Shown here: piece by piece, positions 34,185 to 43,580 of the stretch
Position numbering within the stretch: the first letter of the stretch is position 1
Layout of the letters: every line of letters begins with the position of its first letter
Assembly: GCF_051380875.1 (NCBI RefSeq)
Contig: NZ_JBNYXW010000019.1
Span: 62,001-126,000 of the forward strand
From: Janthinobacterium sp051380875
Lineage (GTDB): Bacteria; Pseudomonadota; Gammaproteobacteria; Burkholderiales; Burkholderiaceae_D
Length of the DNA stretch: 64,000 nucleotides
Reading direction: 5' to 3'
The notes under the pieces: model-generated
Database searches by the model: none
What the model was told of the DNA's origin: nothing
Seen by the model: the letters and a program-made list of their open reading frames with translations, nothing else
Program-made: the position numbers and the translations under genes

Positions 34185-36284
34185 TTACACCAGGCCGTCA
34201 TAAAACTGGCGCAGCTGGCCTTGCAGGCGCGGCATCGAATAGCGCTGCAGCGTTTCCTCGCGCGCCAGCCATCCCATGCGCTCACGCCGGGGCGAGTCCT
34301 TCAGCAGCTCTGCCACGGCCGCGCAGGCCGCATGCGCATCATCGAGCGGCAGCAGCAGGCCGCCTGCGCTATCGTGCAAGATATCGTGCGTGCCCGGCAC
34401 ATCCGTGCCCACGGCCGGCACGCCGCAAGCCATCGCTTCGATGGTGGCGATGCCAAAGCCTTCATTTTTACTCAGCAGCACATGCAAGTCGAAGGCCGGC
34501 ATCAGCAGCTCGATGCGTTGCTGGAAACCGGCAAACCGCACGCGCTCGGCCAGTCCCGCCGGCTGCATTTGCTGCACCTGCAGCCGCAGCACGGCTTCCA
34601 GCGGCCCCGTGCCCACCAGCACTAAATACAAGTTGGGAAACTGCGGCGCCAGGCGGGCGAACAGGTCCAGCAGCGCTTGCGGGCGTTTTTGCGCGGACAG
34701 TCGCGCCACGGAACCCATCACCAGCGCGTCGTGCGGCAGCCCGAGTTGCTGGCGCGCCAGTTCCCGCCGCTCTGGCGAGACGATGAAGACATCCGTATCG
34801 ACACCGTTCGGTATCACGGCCAGCCGCGTGGCTGGCGCCAGCATGTCGCGGTACAGGGCCAGGAAATGCCGCATGGCCGAAGGCGAGACGGCGTACACGC
34901 CCTTCACGCTGCGAAACGCTTCTTCCAGCCGGGGCCGCTGCCAGGCGCTGAACGCCTCCAGGGGAAAGGCGTTGTGCACGCTGACGACGGCAGGCAGGCG
35001 GCATTGCCGCGCCAGCCACAGGATGGAGGCGCCATACGCCGTCCAGCACAAGGCCACGTGCACCAGGTCGGGCCGCAGGCGCCGCAGCCGCCAGGCGCCC
35101 GTAAGTTTGGCGCGCAGCAAGTTCCAGCGCCGCCACGGCCAGTGTTCGAGAAACAGCGGCGGCTCATAGATGTGCACTTCCAGCTGCTGCGTGCGCAAGC
35201 CGCGCGCCCAGTGGGCAAAGCCGGGAAAGCGCCGCAGCGCCAGCACGCTGTCATAGCCGCAGTGGCCCAGCAGGCGCGCCTCTTGCGCCATGCGCAGCTC
35301 CATGCCGCCCAGTTCGCCCGAATAACTGCTGATGACGATGCGCGGCAAGCGTTTGCGCCGTCCGCGCCATGCTTCATGGAAAAAGCCGCGCAGCTTCGCC
35401 CGCTCCCACTGGCGCAGGAACAGGTCGGCATGGTCGCGCCGCAGCCAGGCCCGCACGGCGCCGAATGTGTCGCGCAGATAGCGTCCCAGCATCCAGCGCG
35501 GCACGCCCAGCAGTTCTGCACTGGGTTCGGGCGTCGCCAGCCGGCATTGGCCACGCCCGAACAGCATGGCGCGCCGCAGTATCCAGCCCCGTTGCACCTG
35601 CTGCACGCGGATGATGTGCGCCACGCGCGCCTGCGGACAGAACCACGATGGATTGCCCGCCGCGTGCATCTCCAGGTTCAGCCTGGTCTCGCTGCCCATG
35701 GCATAGCTGGCCCCTTGCGGGCCGATGCTTTCGTCATAGCGGGCGCCGGTCTCGAAGATGCGGCGGCGAATGGCCATGTTGGCGCCCCACACCAGCCCAG
35801 GATACACGGGGCCGTCGCGCAGGTCGGCACTGGTAATGCCCCACGTCAAGCCCACGGGGGTCAGGCGCAGCAGCCAGTGCGCTGGCCGCTCGCGCCAGGC
35901 GGGCACGATGGCGCCGCCGAACAGGGCGTAGCCGGGATGGCTGCGCGCGCTCTCTTGCAGGCGGCACAGCCAATCAAATGCGGGCATGGCATCGTCGTCG
36001 CCAAAGACAAACAGTTCGCTGCCGTCGCCGCCGTAGCGCAAGGCGTGCTCGACAGCCCCATTCAGGGCGGCACTGCGTCCGCGCCGCGCCACGTACACCG
36101 AACTGAGTGCCAGGCGCGTGCGGAACGCATCGATCACGCCCGCCGTGCCGTCATTGCTGCCATTGTCGGCGATGACCAGGCGCCAGCCGCCCACCGGCGC
36201 GCGCAAGCCCATGTAAGCCTGCAACACTTGCGGTAAAGTGCCGGCGCCATTGTAGGTCGCCATGAGAACGGTCAACAAGTGCAT
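34185..36284 (-). CDS. Bifunctional glycosyltransferase: GT2 domain fused to GT4 domain
   Basis: The product has 699 residues. Residues about 1-240 are a GT2 glycosyltransferase (VLMATYNGAGTLPQVL, IADNGSNDGT, DxD-like FGDDDAM). Residues about 315-699 are a GT4 enzyme (ISSYSGELGGMELRMAQE, GSVARLSAQKRPQALL, LLSKNEGFGIATIEAMACGVPAVG). Two transferases in one chain may add successive sugars. AAGGAGG lies almost directly in front of the ATG, an unusually short spacing, but a later ATG would delete the first beta strand of GT2, so this start is kept. It is the first gene of the leftward operon and is divergent from the ligase at 36425. Confidence 0.82.
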   Translation of the reverse strand: MHLLTVLMATYNGAGTLPQVLQAYMGLRAPVGGWRLVIADNGSNDGTAGVIDAFRTRLALSSVYVARRGRSAALNGAVEHALRYGGDGSELFVFGDDDAMPAFDWLCRLQESARSHPGYALFGGAIVPAWRERPAHWLLRLTPVGLTWGITSADLRDGPVYPGLVWGANMAIRRRIFETGARYDESIGPQGASYAMGSETRLNLEMHAAGNPSWFCPQARVAHIIRVQQVQRGWILRRAMLFGRGQCRLATPEPSAELLGVPRWMLGRYLRDTFGAVRAWLRRDHADLFLRQWERAKLRGFFHEAWRGRRKRLPRIVISSYSGELGGMELRMAQEARLLGHCGYDSVLALRRFPGFAHWARGLRTQQLEVHIYEPPLFLEHWPWRRWNLLRAKLTGAWRLRRLRPDLVHVALCWTAYGASILWLARQCRLPAVVSVHNAFPLEAFSAWQRPRLEEAFRSVKGVYAVSPSAMRHFLALYRDMLAPATRLAVIPNGVDTDVFIVSPERRELARQQLGLPHDALVMGSVARLSAQKRPQALLDLFARLAPQFPNLYLVLVGTGPLEAVLRLQVQQMQPAGLAERVRFAGFQQRIELLMPAFDLHVLLSKNEGFGIATIEAMACGVPAVGTDVPGTHDILHDSAGGLLLPLDDAHAACAAVAELLKDSPRRERMGWLAREETLQRYSMPRLQGQLRQFYDGLV

Positions 36285-36378
36285 GCCTCCTTGGTCTTAC
36301 CATGAGATGTGCGCCTCAACGGCGTACTGACCCAGTGTACTGAGCCTGACCCCCAAGCCGTTGACAGGCATCAAGGCC

Positions 36379-36394
36379 CGGCACCGTCCATGCA
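36379..36394 (+). promoter_or_regulatory. Candidate sigma-54 promoter for the 36425 operon
   Basis: CGGCAC-CGTCC-ATGCA has the obligatory GG (36380-36381) and GC (36392-36393) ten bases apart and matches the TGGCAC-N5-TTGCA consensus at most positions. It would start transcription near 36406, about 20 bases before the ATG. RpoN control of exosortase EPS loci is known through PrsK/PrsR-type systems. Confidence 0.55.
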
Positions 36395-36424
36395 ACGCCA
36401 TGCACCAGCAGGAGTCCACCATTC

Positions 36425-37726
36425 ATGCGCGACATACTCGTTACCATCATCATCCTGGGCTCGCTACCCTTCATCCTGAAAACGCCGGCCATTGGCGGCC
36501 TGATGTGGGTCTGGGTCAGCGTCATGAATCCCCACACGCAAGGCTGGGGTTTCGCCACCCACATGCCGTTCGCCTTCATCATCGCCATCGCCACCATGTT
36601 CAGCCTGCTGAAAACGCGCGAACCGAAGGGCTTGCCGCTCACCCCCGTCAGCGTGCTGCTGTTGCTGTTCGTGGCGTGGATGAACGTCACGGCGCCATTC
36701 GCCCTGCTGCCCGAGTCGTCCTGGGTGCAATGGAACAAGGTCATGAAGATCATCCTGATGAGTTTTGTGGTGATGATGGTGATACGCACGCGGCGCGATA
36801 TCGTGCGCCTGGTATGGGTGCTGGTGGGCTCGATCGCTTACTACGGCGTGAAAGGCGGCATCTTTACCATCCGCAGCGGCGGCACGGAGCGGGTCTGGGG
36901 GCCAGAAGGAACGTTCATAGGTGACAACAATTCGCTGGCTTTGGCCCTCATCATCACCATTCCCCTCATGTACTACCTGCAGCAAAACACGCATCAACGC
37001 TGGCTGCGCCACGGCTTGTCGGCGGCGATGCTGCTGTCGGCGCTGGCCGCGCTGGGCTCGTATTCGCGCGGCGCCCTGCTGGCGATTGCCGCCATGGGCC
37101 TGCTCATGTGGCTCAAAAGCGAACGCAAGCTGGTGCTGGGCGCGCTGCTCGGTACGGTCGCGCCGCTGCTGCTCGCCTTCATGCCCGAACGCTGGAGCGA
37201 ACGCATGGACACCATCAATACCTACCAGGACGATGTTTCCGCCATGGGCCGCCTGAATGCCTGGCGCATGGCGTACAACCTGGCGCGCGACCGCTTCCTG
37301 GGCGGCGGTTTCGACGTGTCCGATGCCGCCATCTTCGCCCGCTACGCGCCGAACCCCATGGATGTGCACGCAGCGCACAGCATCTATTTCCAGGCGCTGG
37401 GCGAACACGGCTTCGTCGGCCTGTTCCTTTACCTGGCGCTGGGCATCGCCACCTGGCATACGGCGTCCGTCATCATCCGCCTGACGCGCGGCAACGCCGA
37501 GCTGCGCTGGGCGCACGGCCTGGCCACCATGAGCCAGGCCAGCCTGATCGGCTTTGCCGTGGGCGGCGCCTTCCTCAGCCTGCTGTATTTCGACATGCCC
37601 TATTATTTGATGGCGGCCCTGATCGCCACGCGCAGCGTCGTCGAGCAGCAGTTACAGGCGGCAGCGCCGCGTACGCTGGCGGCCAGGACAAGGGACAAGA
37701 ACGCCACTATCGCGGAGCAGCCATGA
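36425..37726 (+). CDS. Putative O-glycosylation ligase, exosortase A-associated (O-antigen ligase-like)
   Basis: The product has 433 residues with about ten to twelve membrane segments. It has MRDILVTIIILGSLPFILKTPAIGG at the start, a conserved WGPEGTFIGDNNSLALAL segment, and the Wzy_C-type periplasmic loop with NLARDRFLGGGFDVSD and VHAAHSIYFQALGEHGFVGL (conserved His). It matches the exosortase-A-linked ligase family of unproven substrate, proposed to glycosylate exported proteins or join EPS chains. AGGAGT lies upstream. This is the second Wzy/WaaL-like protein in the locus and is of normal length, unlike the 849-residue one. Confidence 0.86.
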   Translation: MRDILVTIIILGSLPFILKTPAIGGLMWVWVSVMNPHTQGWGFATHMPFAFIIAIATMFSLLKTREPKGLPLTPVSVLLLLFVAWMNVTAPFALLPESSWVQWNKVMKIILMSFVVMMVIRTRRDIVRLVWVLVGSIAYYGVKGGIFTIRSGGTERVWGPEGTFIGDNNSLALALIITIPLMYYLQQNTHQRWLRHGLSAAMLLSALAALGSYSRGALLAIAAMGLLMWLKSERKLVLGALLGTVAPLLLAFMPERWSERMDTINTYQDDVSAMGRLNAWRMAYNLARDRFLGGGFDVSDAAIFARYAPNPMDVHAAHSIYFQALGEHGFVGLFLYLALGIATWHTASVIIRLTRGNAELRWAHGLATMSQASLIGFAVGGAFLSLLYFDMPYYLMAALIATRSVVEQQLQAAAPRTLAARTRDKNATIAEQP

Positions 37727-38658
37727 CGTCCAGCCTCTCGATATTGATCTACCACCGCGTGCTGGCGCGGCCCGACCCGCTGTTTCCCGGCGAAGTCGAT
37801 GCGCGGCTGTTCGAGCGCCAGCTGCGCCTGCTCAAGCGTTTCTACACGCCGCTGCCCCTGGCGCTGGCCGTAGAGCGCCTGCAGGACGGCACCTTGCCCG
37901 CGCGCGCCGTCAGCATCACCTTTGATGATGGCTATGCGGACAATGCGCAAGTGGCCTTGCCGCTGCTGCAGCGCCACGCCATGCATGCCACTTTTTTTAT
38001 TGCCACGGGTTACCTGGACGGCGGGCAAATGTGGAACGACAGCGTGATCGAAGGCGTGCGCCATGCGCCCGGGCCGCTGCTGGACTTGCAGGCGTACGGC
38101 CTGGGCTGCTTGCCGGTCGGCAGCCTGGCGCAGCGGCGCGCCGCCATCGCCACCCTGCTGGGCCAGCTTAAATACCTGCCGTTCGCTCAGCGCCAGCGCA
38201 TGGCCATGCACATCCGCCGCCAGGCGCCCGCCAGGCCGCGGCCAGTAACCATGCTCAGCACTGAGCAGCTGCGCCGCCTGCACGCGGCCGGCATGGGACT
38301 AGGGGCGCACACGGTCAGCCACCCCATCCTGGCGACCCTGTCAAACCGGGCCGCGCGGCTGGACATTGTCAATGGCAAGCAGCAGCTGGAAGACCTGATC
38401 CAGGCGCCTGTCTCGCTGTTTGCCTATCCGAACGGCAAGGCCGGGCGCGACTATGGCGCGTCCCACGTGGAGATCGTCAAGAGCCTGGGTTTTACGGCGG
38501 CCGTCGCCACGGACTGGGGCGTGGCGCGCCCCGCTCATGCCGTGGATGTGTGGCAGCTGCCCCGCTTTACGCCATGGGATCGAGGACGCCTGGCGTTTCT
38601 GTGGCGCATGCGGCAAAACCGCTTGCGTGCGGCCCCAGCGACGCAGGATGCTGACTAA
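37723..38658 (+). CDS. Polysaccharide deacetylase family protein (NodB-like)
   Basis: The product has 311 residues. Motifs are LIYHRVL, SITFDDGYADNAQ (catalytic Asp pair, about 64-76), HATFFIATGYLDGG and AHTVSHPILATLS (His pair). FAYPNGKAGRDYG follows, as in other EPS deacetylases. No clear signal peptide is present. It is translationally coupled to the ligase (ATGA overlap). Its last 92 bp overlap, in antisense, the end of the asparagine-synthase-like gene. Confidence 0.85.
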   Translation: MTSSLSILIYHRVLARPDPLFPGEVDARLFERQLRLLKRFYTPLPLALAVERLQDGTLPARAVSITFDDGYADNAQVALPLLQRHAMHATFFIATGYLDGGQMWNDSVIEGVRHAPGPLLDLQAYGLGCLPVGSLAQRRAAIATLLGQLKYLPFAQRQRMAMHIRRQAPARPRPVTMLSTEQLRRLHAAGMGLGAHTVSHPILATLSNRAARLDIVNGKQQLEDLIQAPVSLFAYPNGKAGRDYGASHVEIVKSLGFTAAVATDWGVARPAHAVDVWQLPRFTPWDRGRLAFLWRMRQNRLRAAPATQDAD

Positions 38659-40696
38659 GCCACTGTTCCAGCATCATCAGCAGCCACACCATGGTGCCGT
38701 GATAGGCAGGGTGTTCGGCCAGCAAGCGCCCTTGCAAATCGTCGATGAAGGCGGGCCGCACGATGCCGCGCCGGCGCAGCTGCGTCAGATTATCGAAGGC
38801 AAACTCGCGCAGCGCAGGATGGCTGTGCAGCCATAGGCCGAAAGGCAAGCCAAAACCATGCTTTTTCTTGCGCACGATGGCCGGCGGCAGGATTTCCGCC
38901 AGCGCCCGCTTGAAGAAGGGCCGCAGCTGCGTGCCATCCAGCTTGTCCTGCGGCGCCAGGCGCGCGGCAAACGCCACCATCGCGTCGTGCAGGAAGGGAA
39001 ACGCCGCCTCCACGCCGGCCAGCTCGCACGCCTTGCGCACCTTGAACAAGTCGTTGTCGGCCAGGGTAAAGCGCATGTCGAGCGCCAGCAGTGCATTGAT
39101 CTGGCTCAAGCCCTGCCCTTGCCGCTGCCAGTACGCGTCATTCACGCAGCCGGGCGCCATGCCCGGATCGATGGTGTCGATGAAGCCCGCTTCGAGCACC
39201 GTGCGGTAGCCATGGCGCAACAGCAAGTTATAACTGTCCAGGCGGGCTGGCAATGGCAGGCTGGCTTGCTCGATGTAGCGGCGCGCCTTGTCAAACAGGC
39301 GCCAAGGCTGGCCAATTTGCTGGCGGAACAGCAACGGCTCGATGATGCACTGGCGCAGCAGGGCCGGCAATTGCGCATAGCGCGACAGCAAGGCTTGATG
39401 CGCATAGCGTTCATTGCCGCCAAACAATTCATCGCCGCCATCGCCGCCCAGGAGGCGCGTGACGCCATCCGCGCGCGCCATCTGCGCGCAATAAAAGGCA
39501 GGAATGGCCGAGGCATTGCCGAAAGGCTGGTCAAACGCGGCCGCCATGGCCGGTATGGCGCCCAGCACGTCGTTTGGTGTCACATAGCGCTCGTGGTGGA
39601 TGCTGCCCGCATGGCTGGCGGCCAGGCGCGCATACGCCATTTCATCATAGCCGGGCGCATCAAAACCGATGGAATAGGTGCGCGCGGGGCGGCCCGTCAC
39701 CTGCCCCATGATGGCGGCCAGGGTGGAACTGTCCGTGCCGCCGCTGAGAAAAGCGCCCGTGCTATCCCCGTCCGCCCCCAGGCTGCTTTCCACTGCCAGT
39801 CGCAAGATGCGCAGGAATTCCTGCTTGTTGCTGGCAAAACTGGCCGGCGTGCGCGCGTAAGCGTGTTCCTGGAACGCCAGCTGCCAGTAACTGCCCTTGC
39901 ATAGCTTGCCGCCACGCACATGCAGGTATTCGCCGGGCAGCAGCCGCTGCTGGCCCAGGTAAGCCGTGGCCGGGCCCGGCACCATGTGAAAGAACAGGTA
40001 GTTATACAAGGCTTGCGGATCGAGCGCGCCGCGCACGGCCGGATGGGCCAGCAAGGCGTCGTGCGAGGAAGCAAAGAACAGGCCCTGCGCATTGCTGGCG
40101 TAGCTGAGCGGGTGGATGCCGGCGCGGTCCACGGCCAGCAGGGCCGAGCCGGAAAAGGCGTCGAGGATGGCCAGCGCGAACGGTCCAGACAGGCAGGCAC
40201 AGGCAGCCACGCCCCGGCTCAGCCACAAGGAAGCGAGGCGGCGCGCCACGTCGTCAAACGAGCCGTCGAGTTCCGGCCGGCCCCAGATGGCCACTTGCAA
40301 GCCATCTTGCTGGTACAGGTGGCGGCTGCCATCGATAGCGGCCACGGCCACGCCGCCCACCTCGCCCACGCCTGCCGCCAGAGGCGCGCCATCAAAGCGC
40401 GACAGGGGTGCGGCCATGCGTGCCAATGCAGCAGCCAAAGCAGCTGCCAAAACAGTGTCAAGACTGCCGGCGCCAGCCGTAGACGCGACATTGTCGCAAA
40501 CATCAAAAGCTTTCGCCGTGCCTGTACCTGCGCCTGAACCAGCGCTTGTGCAAGCATCCGCGCCCGCCGCAGCAGCAGCAGCAGTATGAACAGCAGCGAT
40601 GGCACCCGCACCCGCACCGGCAGCAGCATTTGCAGGCCAATCATGGCCAGATGCGCCTGTCCCCGCAGCCGCCAGCCAGCCGCACAGGCCGCTCAT
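38567..40696 (-). CDS. Asparagine-synthase-like protein lacking the Cys2 glutaminase nucleophile
   Basis: The product has 709 residues. The N-terminus reads MSGLCGW: the Cys is residue 5, not 2, so it cannot be the N-terminal nucleophile of class II amidotransferases unless processed unusually. A low-complexity Ala/Gly/Thr-rich stretch fills about residues 9-95 before the recognisable GATase-fold sequence (VDRAGIHPLSYASNAQGLFFASS). The C-terminal synthetase domain is well preserved: PP-loop LSGGTDSST (about 315-323), LLGGDGGDELFGG, KKKHGFGLPF. It probably uses ATP to activate a carboxylate and join it to ammonia or an amine. The start overlaps the decarboxylase stop by 4 bp, tying it to the ligase-decarboxylase trio. 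Confidence 0.8.
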   Translation of the reverse strand: MSGLCGWLAAAGTGASGHDWPANAAAGAGAGAIAAVHTAAAAAAGADACTSAGSGAGTGTAKAFDVCDNVASTAGAGSLDTVLAAALAAALARMAAPLSRFDGAPLAAGVGEVGGVAVAAIDGSRHLYQQDGLQVAIWGRPELDGSFDDVARRLASLWLSRGVAACACLSGPFALAILDAFSGSALLAVDRAGIHPLSYASNAQGLFFASSHDALLAHPAVRGALDPQALYNYLFFHMVPGPATAYLGQQRLLPGEYLHVRGGKLCKGSYWQLAFQEHAYARTPASFASNKQEFLRILRLAVESSLGADGDSTGAFLSGGTDSSTLAAIMGQVTGRPARTYSIGFDAPGYDEMAYARLAASHAGSIHHERYVTPNDVLGAIPAMAAAFDQPFGNASAIPAFYCAQMARADGVTRLLGGDGGDELFGGNERYAHQALLSRYAQLPALLRQCIIEPLLFRQQIGQPWRLFDKARRYIEQASLPLPARLDSYNLLLRHGYRTVLEAGFIDTIDPGMAPGCVNDAYWQRQGQGLSQINALLALDMRFTLADNDLFKVRKACELAGVEAAFPFLHDAMVAFAARLAPQDKLDGTQLRPFFKRALAEILPPAIVRKKKHGFGLPFGLWLHSHPALREFAFDNLTQLRRRGIVRPAFIDDLQGRLLAEHPAYHGTMVWLLMMLEQWLSQHPASLGPHASGFAACATETPGVLDPMA

Positions 40697-41946
40697 ACGA
40701 GCACCTCGGCCGGCAGCGGATGGCCGAGAAATGCCGTCGGGCTGGCCGTCAAGCCATACGCGCCCGACTGGAACACTACCACCAGGTCGCCCTCGTCGGC
40801 GCGCGCCAGTTCCATCTGGTCGGCCAGCAGATCGAGCGGCGTGCACAGCGGGCCGACGACAGACGCCACTTCGCGCGCGCCCCCTTGCAGCCGGTTGCCG
40901 ATGGCGACCGGGTAATTCTTGCGGATCAGCTGGCCAAAATTGCCCGAGGCGGCCAAATGATGGTGCAGCCCGCCATCGGTGACGAGAAACACTTGCCCGT
41001 GCGAAACCTTGCGCTCGATTACCTTGCACACATAAATACCTGCCTCGGCCACCAGATAGCGGCCCAGTTCCAGGTTCAGGCGCACGCCGGGCGCGGCCAC
41101 GTTCAACCTATCGAGCTGCAACTGCAAACCGTCGGCCACGGGCGCCAGGTCCAGTTCCTGGTCGCCGGGAAAATACGGCACGCCAAAGCCGCCGCCGATA
41201 TTGAGCGTGCGCAAGGGGCCCGGTGCGCTGTCGGCCAGCTGCAAGGCCAGTTGCACGCTGTGCGCCTGGGCTTCGGCCAGGGCCGTGGCGCACAGGTTTT
41301 GCGCGCCCGCAAACAAATGAAAGCCGTGAAAATCCAGGCCCAGCTCGCCAATGCGCGCCAGCAGGGCCGGCACCTGCGCCGCATCGACGCCAAACGGCTG
41401 CGCGCCGCCACCCATGCGCATGCCAGCCCGGCGCAAGGCAAAGTCTGGATTCACGCGCACCGCCACCCGGGCCGCCACACCCTGCCGCGTGCTGGCCAGT
41501 GCCGTTTTTTCCAGCTGGGCCAGCGACTCCACATTGATCAGCACGTCCGCCGCCACGGCGCGCGCCAACTCCCCATCACGCTTGCCCGGCCCCGCAAAAC
41601 TGATGCACGCGGCCGGCATGGGCGTATCGAGCGCCGTCGCCAATTCGCCGCCCGAGGCCACGTCGATGCCGTCGACCAGGCCCGCCAGCAGTTGCACCAC
41701 GGCGGGCATGGGATTGGCCTTCATGGCGTAATGCACATGCACGCCAGCGGGCAAGGCGGCGCGCAGATCGGCCACGCGGCGCACGATGTGGGCGCGCTCA
41801 TAGGCGTAGAACGGCGTGCTGCCCACACGCTGCGCCAGCCGGCATAGCGGCAAACCGCCCACTTGCAGCATGTCATCGGCGACGGCAAACTGGCGCATGG
41901 CCGCATGCAGCGGCAGTTCGGGGTCGTGCATGACTGGGCCGTTCAT
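40693..41946 (-). CDS. Pyridoxal-phosphate decarboxylase, exosortase A system-associated (group IV fold)
   Basis: The product has 417 residues of the alanine-racemase/DAP-decarboxylase type. The PLP lysine is Lys76 (HYAMKANPMP). Other landmarks are DVASGGEL, RVNPDF, GFHLFAGAQN (PLP/substrate His), NIGGGFGVPY (phosphate-binding Gly loop), ELGRYLVAEAG, and the C-terminal GPLCTPLD with the active-site Cys contributed to the partner subunit. It should decarboxylate an L- or D-amino acid; which one is unknown. CAGGAAG upstream fixes the start at 41946. It overlaps the ligase stop and the asparagine-synthase start by 4 bp each. Confidence 0.88.
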   Translation of the reverse strand: MNGPVMHDPELPLHAAMRQFAVADDMLQVGGLPLCRLAQRVGSTPFYAYERAHIVRRVADLRAALPAGVHVHYAMKANPMPAVVQLLAGLVDGIDVASGGELATALDTPMPAACISFAGPGKRDGELARAVAADVLINVESLAQLEKTALASTRQGVAARVAVRVNPDFALRRAGMRMGGGAQPFGVDAAQVPALLARIGELGLDFHGFHLFAGAQNLCATALAEAQAHSVQLALQLADSAPGPLRTLNIGGGFGVPYFPGDQELDLAPVADGLQLQLDRLNVAAPGVRLNLELGRYLVAEAGIYVCKVIERKVSHGQVFLVTDGGLHHHLAASGNFGQLIRKNYPVAIGNRLQGGAREVASVVGPLCTPLDLLADQMELARADEGDLVVVFQSGAYGLTASPTAFLGHPLPAEVLV

Positions 41947-43580
41947 GCCGCACTTCCTGATTGGACCGCAGAGGCCTGCGCGAGTTCCCGTGCCAACTCC
42001 AGCACCAACTCCCGCGCCAGCAGCGGGCGGTCGATCTTGCCGTTCGGATTGCGCGGCAAGACGCCGTCGCGGATGCCGATCCACAGGGGCAGCATATAAC
42101 TGGGCAAGCGGGCGCGGCAGGCGGCCAGCACGCCCTCGCGCAGCAATTCCACACCCGCCGCAGGCGTGACCAGCAAGGCGATGGCCTGGCCCAGCACGGC
42201 ATGCGGCACGCCCAGCGCAACCGCCTCGCCCACCAGGCCACTCGCATACACGACTTCTTCGATCTCGGCCGGGCTGACCCGGTAGCCCGAGGTCTTGATC
42301 ATGTCGTCGCTGCGTCCGACGAAATACAGATAGCCTTCCGCATCGCGGCGCACGGTGTCGCCCGACCAGACGGCCAGTTCCGGCAGCACCAGCCCGCTGG
42401 CCTGCGGCGGCAGGGGCTTGAAACGCTCGGCCGTGCGCGCCGCATCGTTCCAGTAGCCCAGCGCCACCAGCGCGCCACGGTGCACCAGCTCGCCCGGCTC
42501 ATCGGCGGCGCAGACGCTGCCGTCGGGGCGCAGCACCAGCACTTGCGCATTCGGGATGGCTCGCCCGATGGAATCGGGGCGCCGCTCCAGCTGCTCCGGC
42601 GCCAGGTAGGTGGAACGGAACGCTTCCGTCAAGCCATACATCAGGAACACTTGCGTGCGCGGCAACGCCAGGCGCAGCTTGTCGAGCGTGGTGCGCTGCA
42701 TCACGCCGCCCGAATTGGTGATATAGCGCAGCGGCGACGACAAGGGCCAGCTCAGCTGCGACAGTTGCACCCACAGTGGCGGCACGGCAGCCAGGCCCGT
42801 GATGGCTTCCTGTTCCACCGCTTCGACGATGTCGCGCAACAACAGGTAATTCATCAGCACGGCGCAGGCGCCGCTGATGAAGGCTGTCGTCAGCTGGCTC
42901 AGGCCGTAGTCAAAACTGAGCGGCAAGACGCACAGGATGCGGTCTTGCGGCGTGTTGCGCAAATAGGTCGATACGCTGAGCGCGCCAGCTACCATATTGC
43001 GGTGCGACAAGACCACGCCTTTCGGCCGCCCCGTGCTGCCAGAGGTGTACAGGATGGCGGCCATATCCGTGTCGATCACCGGGTGTGGAGCGGGCGCGCC
43101 AGCCGCGCCGCCCTCGCCAGTCATATCGAGCGCGGCGCGCCAGGACAGCAGCCGCACGCCGCCCAGGCTGGCCTCCGGCTCCCATGCACCCGTCAGCAGC
43201 ACCGTGCGCAAGTCGGGGCAGGCGGCCAGCGCCGGGCCCAGCAGCGCCAGGCGTTCGCGCGAGGTGATGAGGATGGCGACATTGCAGTCGGCCAGGATAT
43301 ACGCCACCTGGTCCGCCTTGAGCAGTGGATTGACGGGCACGAACACGGCGCCGGCCGCCGCCGCGCCAAACATGGCGCTGACATTTTCCGGGCGTTTTCC
43401 CAGGTAGACGGCGACCCGCGCGCCACGCTGCACGCCCAGGGTCAGCAAGGCGCCTGCGCAGTCGCGCACCGATTGCGCCAGCGCGCCATAGGCCAGCTCT
43501 TCGCCTTGCCACGACAGCGCCGGTGCATCGGGCGTGCGCTGCGCCGTGTCAAGAATCACATCCTGTATCAGTGTTGCCAT
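41943..43580 (-). CDS. AMP-forming acyl/aminoacyl ligase, exosortase A system-associated
   Basis: The product has 545 residues of the ANL superfamily. It has the P-loop ILYTSGSTGRPKGVVLSH (about 187-204), FLMYGLTEAFRSTY (A5-like), WSGDTVRRDAEGYLYFVGRSDDMIKTSGYRVSP (A7-A8) and NPNGKIDRPLL (A10 Lys). The overall form resembles amino-acid adenylating enzymes (DltA, NRPS A domains) as much as acyl-CoA ligases. It likely loads a carboxylic or amino acid on the carrier protein encoded divergently at 44530. GAGGG upstream supports the start at 43580. A sigma-54-like promoter lies about 95 bp upstream. Confidence 0.87.
   Translation of the reverse strand: MATLIQDVILDTAQRTPDAPALSWQGEELAYGALAQSVRDCAGALLTLGVQRGARVAVYLGKRPENVSAMFGAAAAGAVFVPVNPLLKADQVAYILADCNVAILITSRERLALLGPALAACPDLRTVLLTGAWEPEASLGGVRLLSWRAALDMTGEGGAAGAPAPHPVIDTDMAAILYTSGSTGRPKGVVLSHRNMVAGALSVSTYLRNTPQDRILCVLPLSFDYGLSQLTTAFISGACAVLMNYLLLRDIVEAVEQEAITGLAAVPPLWVQLSQLSWPLSSPLRYITNSGGVMQRTTLDKLRLALPRTQVFLMYGLTEAFRSTYLAPEQLERRPDSIGRAIPNAQVLVLRPDGSVCAADEPGELVHRGALVALGYWNDAARTAERFKPLPPQASGLVLPELAVWSGDTVRRDAEGYLYFVGRSDDMIKTSGYRVSPAEIEEVVYASGLVGEAVALGVPHAVLGQAIALLVTPAAGVELLREGVLAACRARLPSYMLPLWIGIRDGVLPRNPNGKIDRPLLARELVLELARELAQASAVQSGSAA

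Noticed and set aside
36285..36424. Sigma-54 promoter for the leftward GT2-GT4 operon
   Set aside because: TGGAC...GGGCC in the right spacing departs from consensus at both boxes; too weak to claim.
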